A stretch of DNA of 7,572 nt from an uncultured Hymenobacter sp. (GTDB lineage: Bacteria; Bacteroidota; Bacteroidia; Cytophagales; Hymenobacteraceae): contig CALMOO010000329.1 of NCBI GenBank assembly GCA_937871705.1, forward strand, positions 1-7,572, read 5' to 3'. This document shows, piece by piece, positions 7,429 through 7,572 of this stretch. Under the pieces are notes generated by a model. That model ran no database searches and was not told the DNA's origin. It worked only from the letters and a program-made list of their open reading frames with translations. The translations under genes and the position numbers were made by a program. Every line of letters begins with the position of its first letter. Positions within the stretch are counted from its first letter, which is position 1.

Positions 7429-7540
7429 TTGTCAGTGCGAATGTGAGGAGGAACGACGAGGCAGTCGCAGCAAGACGAGACGTTTAGGAATCGTTTGGGT
7501 GCGACTGCCTCGTCGTTCCTCCTCACATTCGCACTGGCAA
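7429..7540. repeat. Long inverted repeat (41-bp arms, 30-bp spacer)
   Basis: The arms 7433-7469 and 7500-7536 are perfect 37-bp reverse complements. Pairing continues outward to 7429 and 7540 with only one T-G mismatch, which would be a G-U pair in RNA. The spacer is 7470-7499 and carries CGTTT twice (7481-7485, 7492-7496). Each arm is itself bounded by short inverted ends, TGCGA (7436-7440) and TCGCA (7465-7469) in the left one, like a REP-type unit. The arrangement therefore looks like two units head to head. From memory the arm resembles dispersed intergenic repeats of Bacteroidota genomes that begin GTCATTGCGAG. No reading frame of note, transposase or clear target duplication accompanies it. 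It may be a miniature element, a BIME-like repeat or a strong transcript-end structure. Confidence 0.85.
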
Positions 7541-7568
7541 CTTTCCCCACCCACTTTCTACCTCTGCT
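7541..7568 (+). promoter_or_regulatory. Pyrimidine-rich leader before a possible next gene
   Basis: A T/C-rich stretch with very few purines joins the inverted repeat to an ATG at 7569-7571. It shares TTCCCCACCC with the leader of SusC, which supports the ATG being a true start of a following + strand gene. Only four bases of that gene would be inside the window, so its product cannot be stated. Confidence 0.3.
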
Positions 7569-7572
7569 ATGT

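Noticed and set aside
7433..7536. CRISPR array
   Set aside because: There are only two copies and they are inverted, not direct, with a single 30-base spacer and no further units.
7332..7550. 72-codon open frame on the - strand after SusD
   Set aside because: It runs through the hairpin and both arms of the inverted repeat, so its reading frame is explained by the repeat; no protein family is visible.

Overview
The window looks like chromosomal DNA from a GC-rich member of the Bacteroidota, most plausibly Hymenobacter or a close relative. The reasons are: a SusC/SusD pair, an anti-sigma protein of the FecR type with a C-terminal DUF4974-like domain, no Shine-Dalgarno sequence before any start, pyrimidine-rich leaders before start codons, strong G/C preference at third positions, and a dispersed-repeat-like palindrome. 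The genus is inferred from sequence style and no alignment was run.

Layout, all genes on the + strand. (1) 1-1056: the 3' part of a gene for a carbohydrate-esterase-like SGNH hydrolase joined to a LamG/concanavalin-like domain; its start and catalytic serine lie outside the window. (2) 1057-1318: a 262-base intergenic region with an A/T-rich palindrome and three small hairpins just before the next start, probably holding the promoter and leader of the next operon. (3) 1319-2344: a FecR-type anti-sigma regulator. (4) 2371-5853: a SusC/RagA TonB-dependent outer-membrane transporter with an extra N-terminal STN signalling domain. (5) 5878-7335: a SusD/RagB surface lipoprotein. (6) 7336-7572: a bipartite terminator-like hairpin, then a 41-bp inverted repeat (37 bp perfect), then a pyrimidine-rich leader and an ATG at 7569 that may begin the next gene.

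Genes 3-5 are separated by only 26 and 24 bases and probably form one operon. By analogy with Fec/Fpv systems, SusD captures a ligand at the surface and lids the SusC barrel. TonB-driven uptake or ligand binding is then reported by the SusC STN domain to the periplasmic part of FecR, which releases an ECF sigma factor that switches on the operon. No sigma factor gene is in the window, although FecI-type genes usually sit directly before fecR. The ligand cannot be read from the sequence; the upstream SGNH/LamG protein hints at an acylated glycan but belongs to a separate transcription unit by position.

Overall this is a recognisable nutrient-uptake and signalling locus and not an obviously new system. 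The points most worth a second look are the missing sigma gene, the structured leader of fecR and the long inverted repeat after susD.
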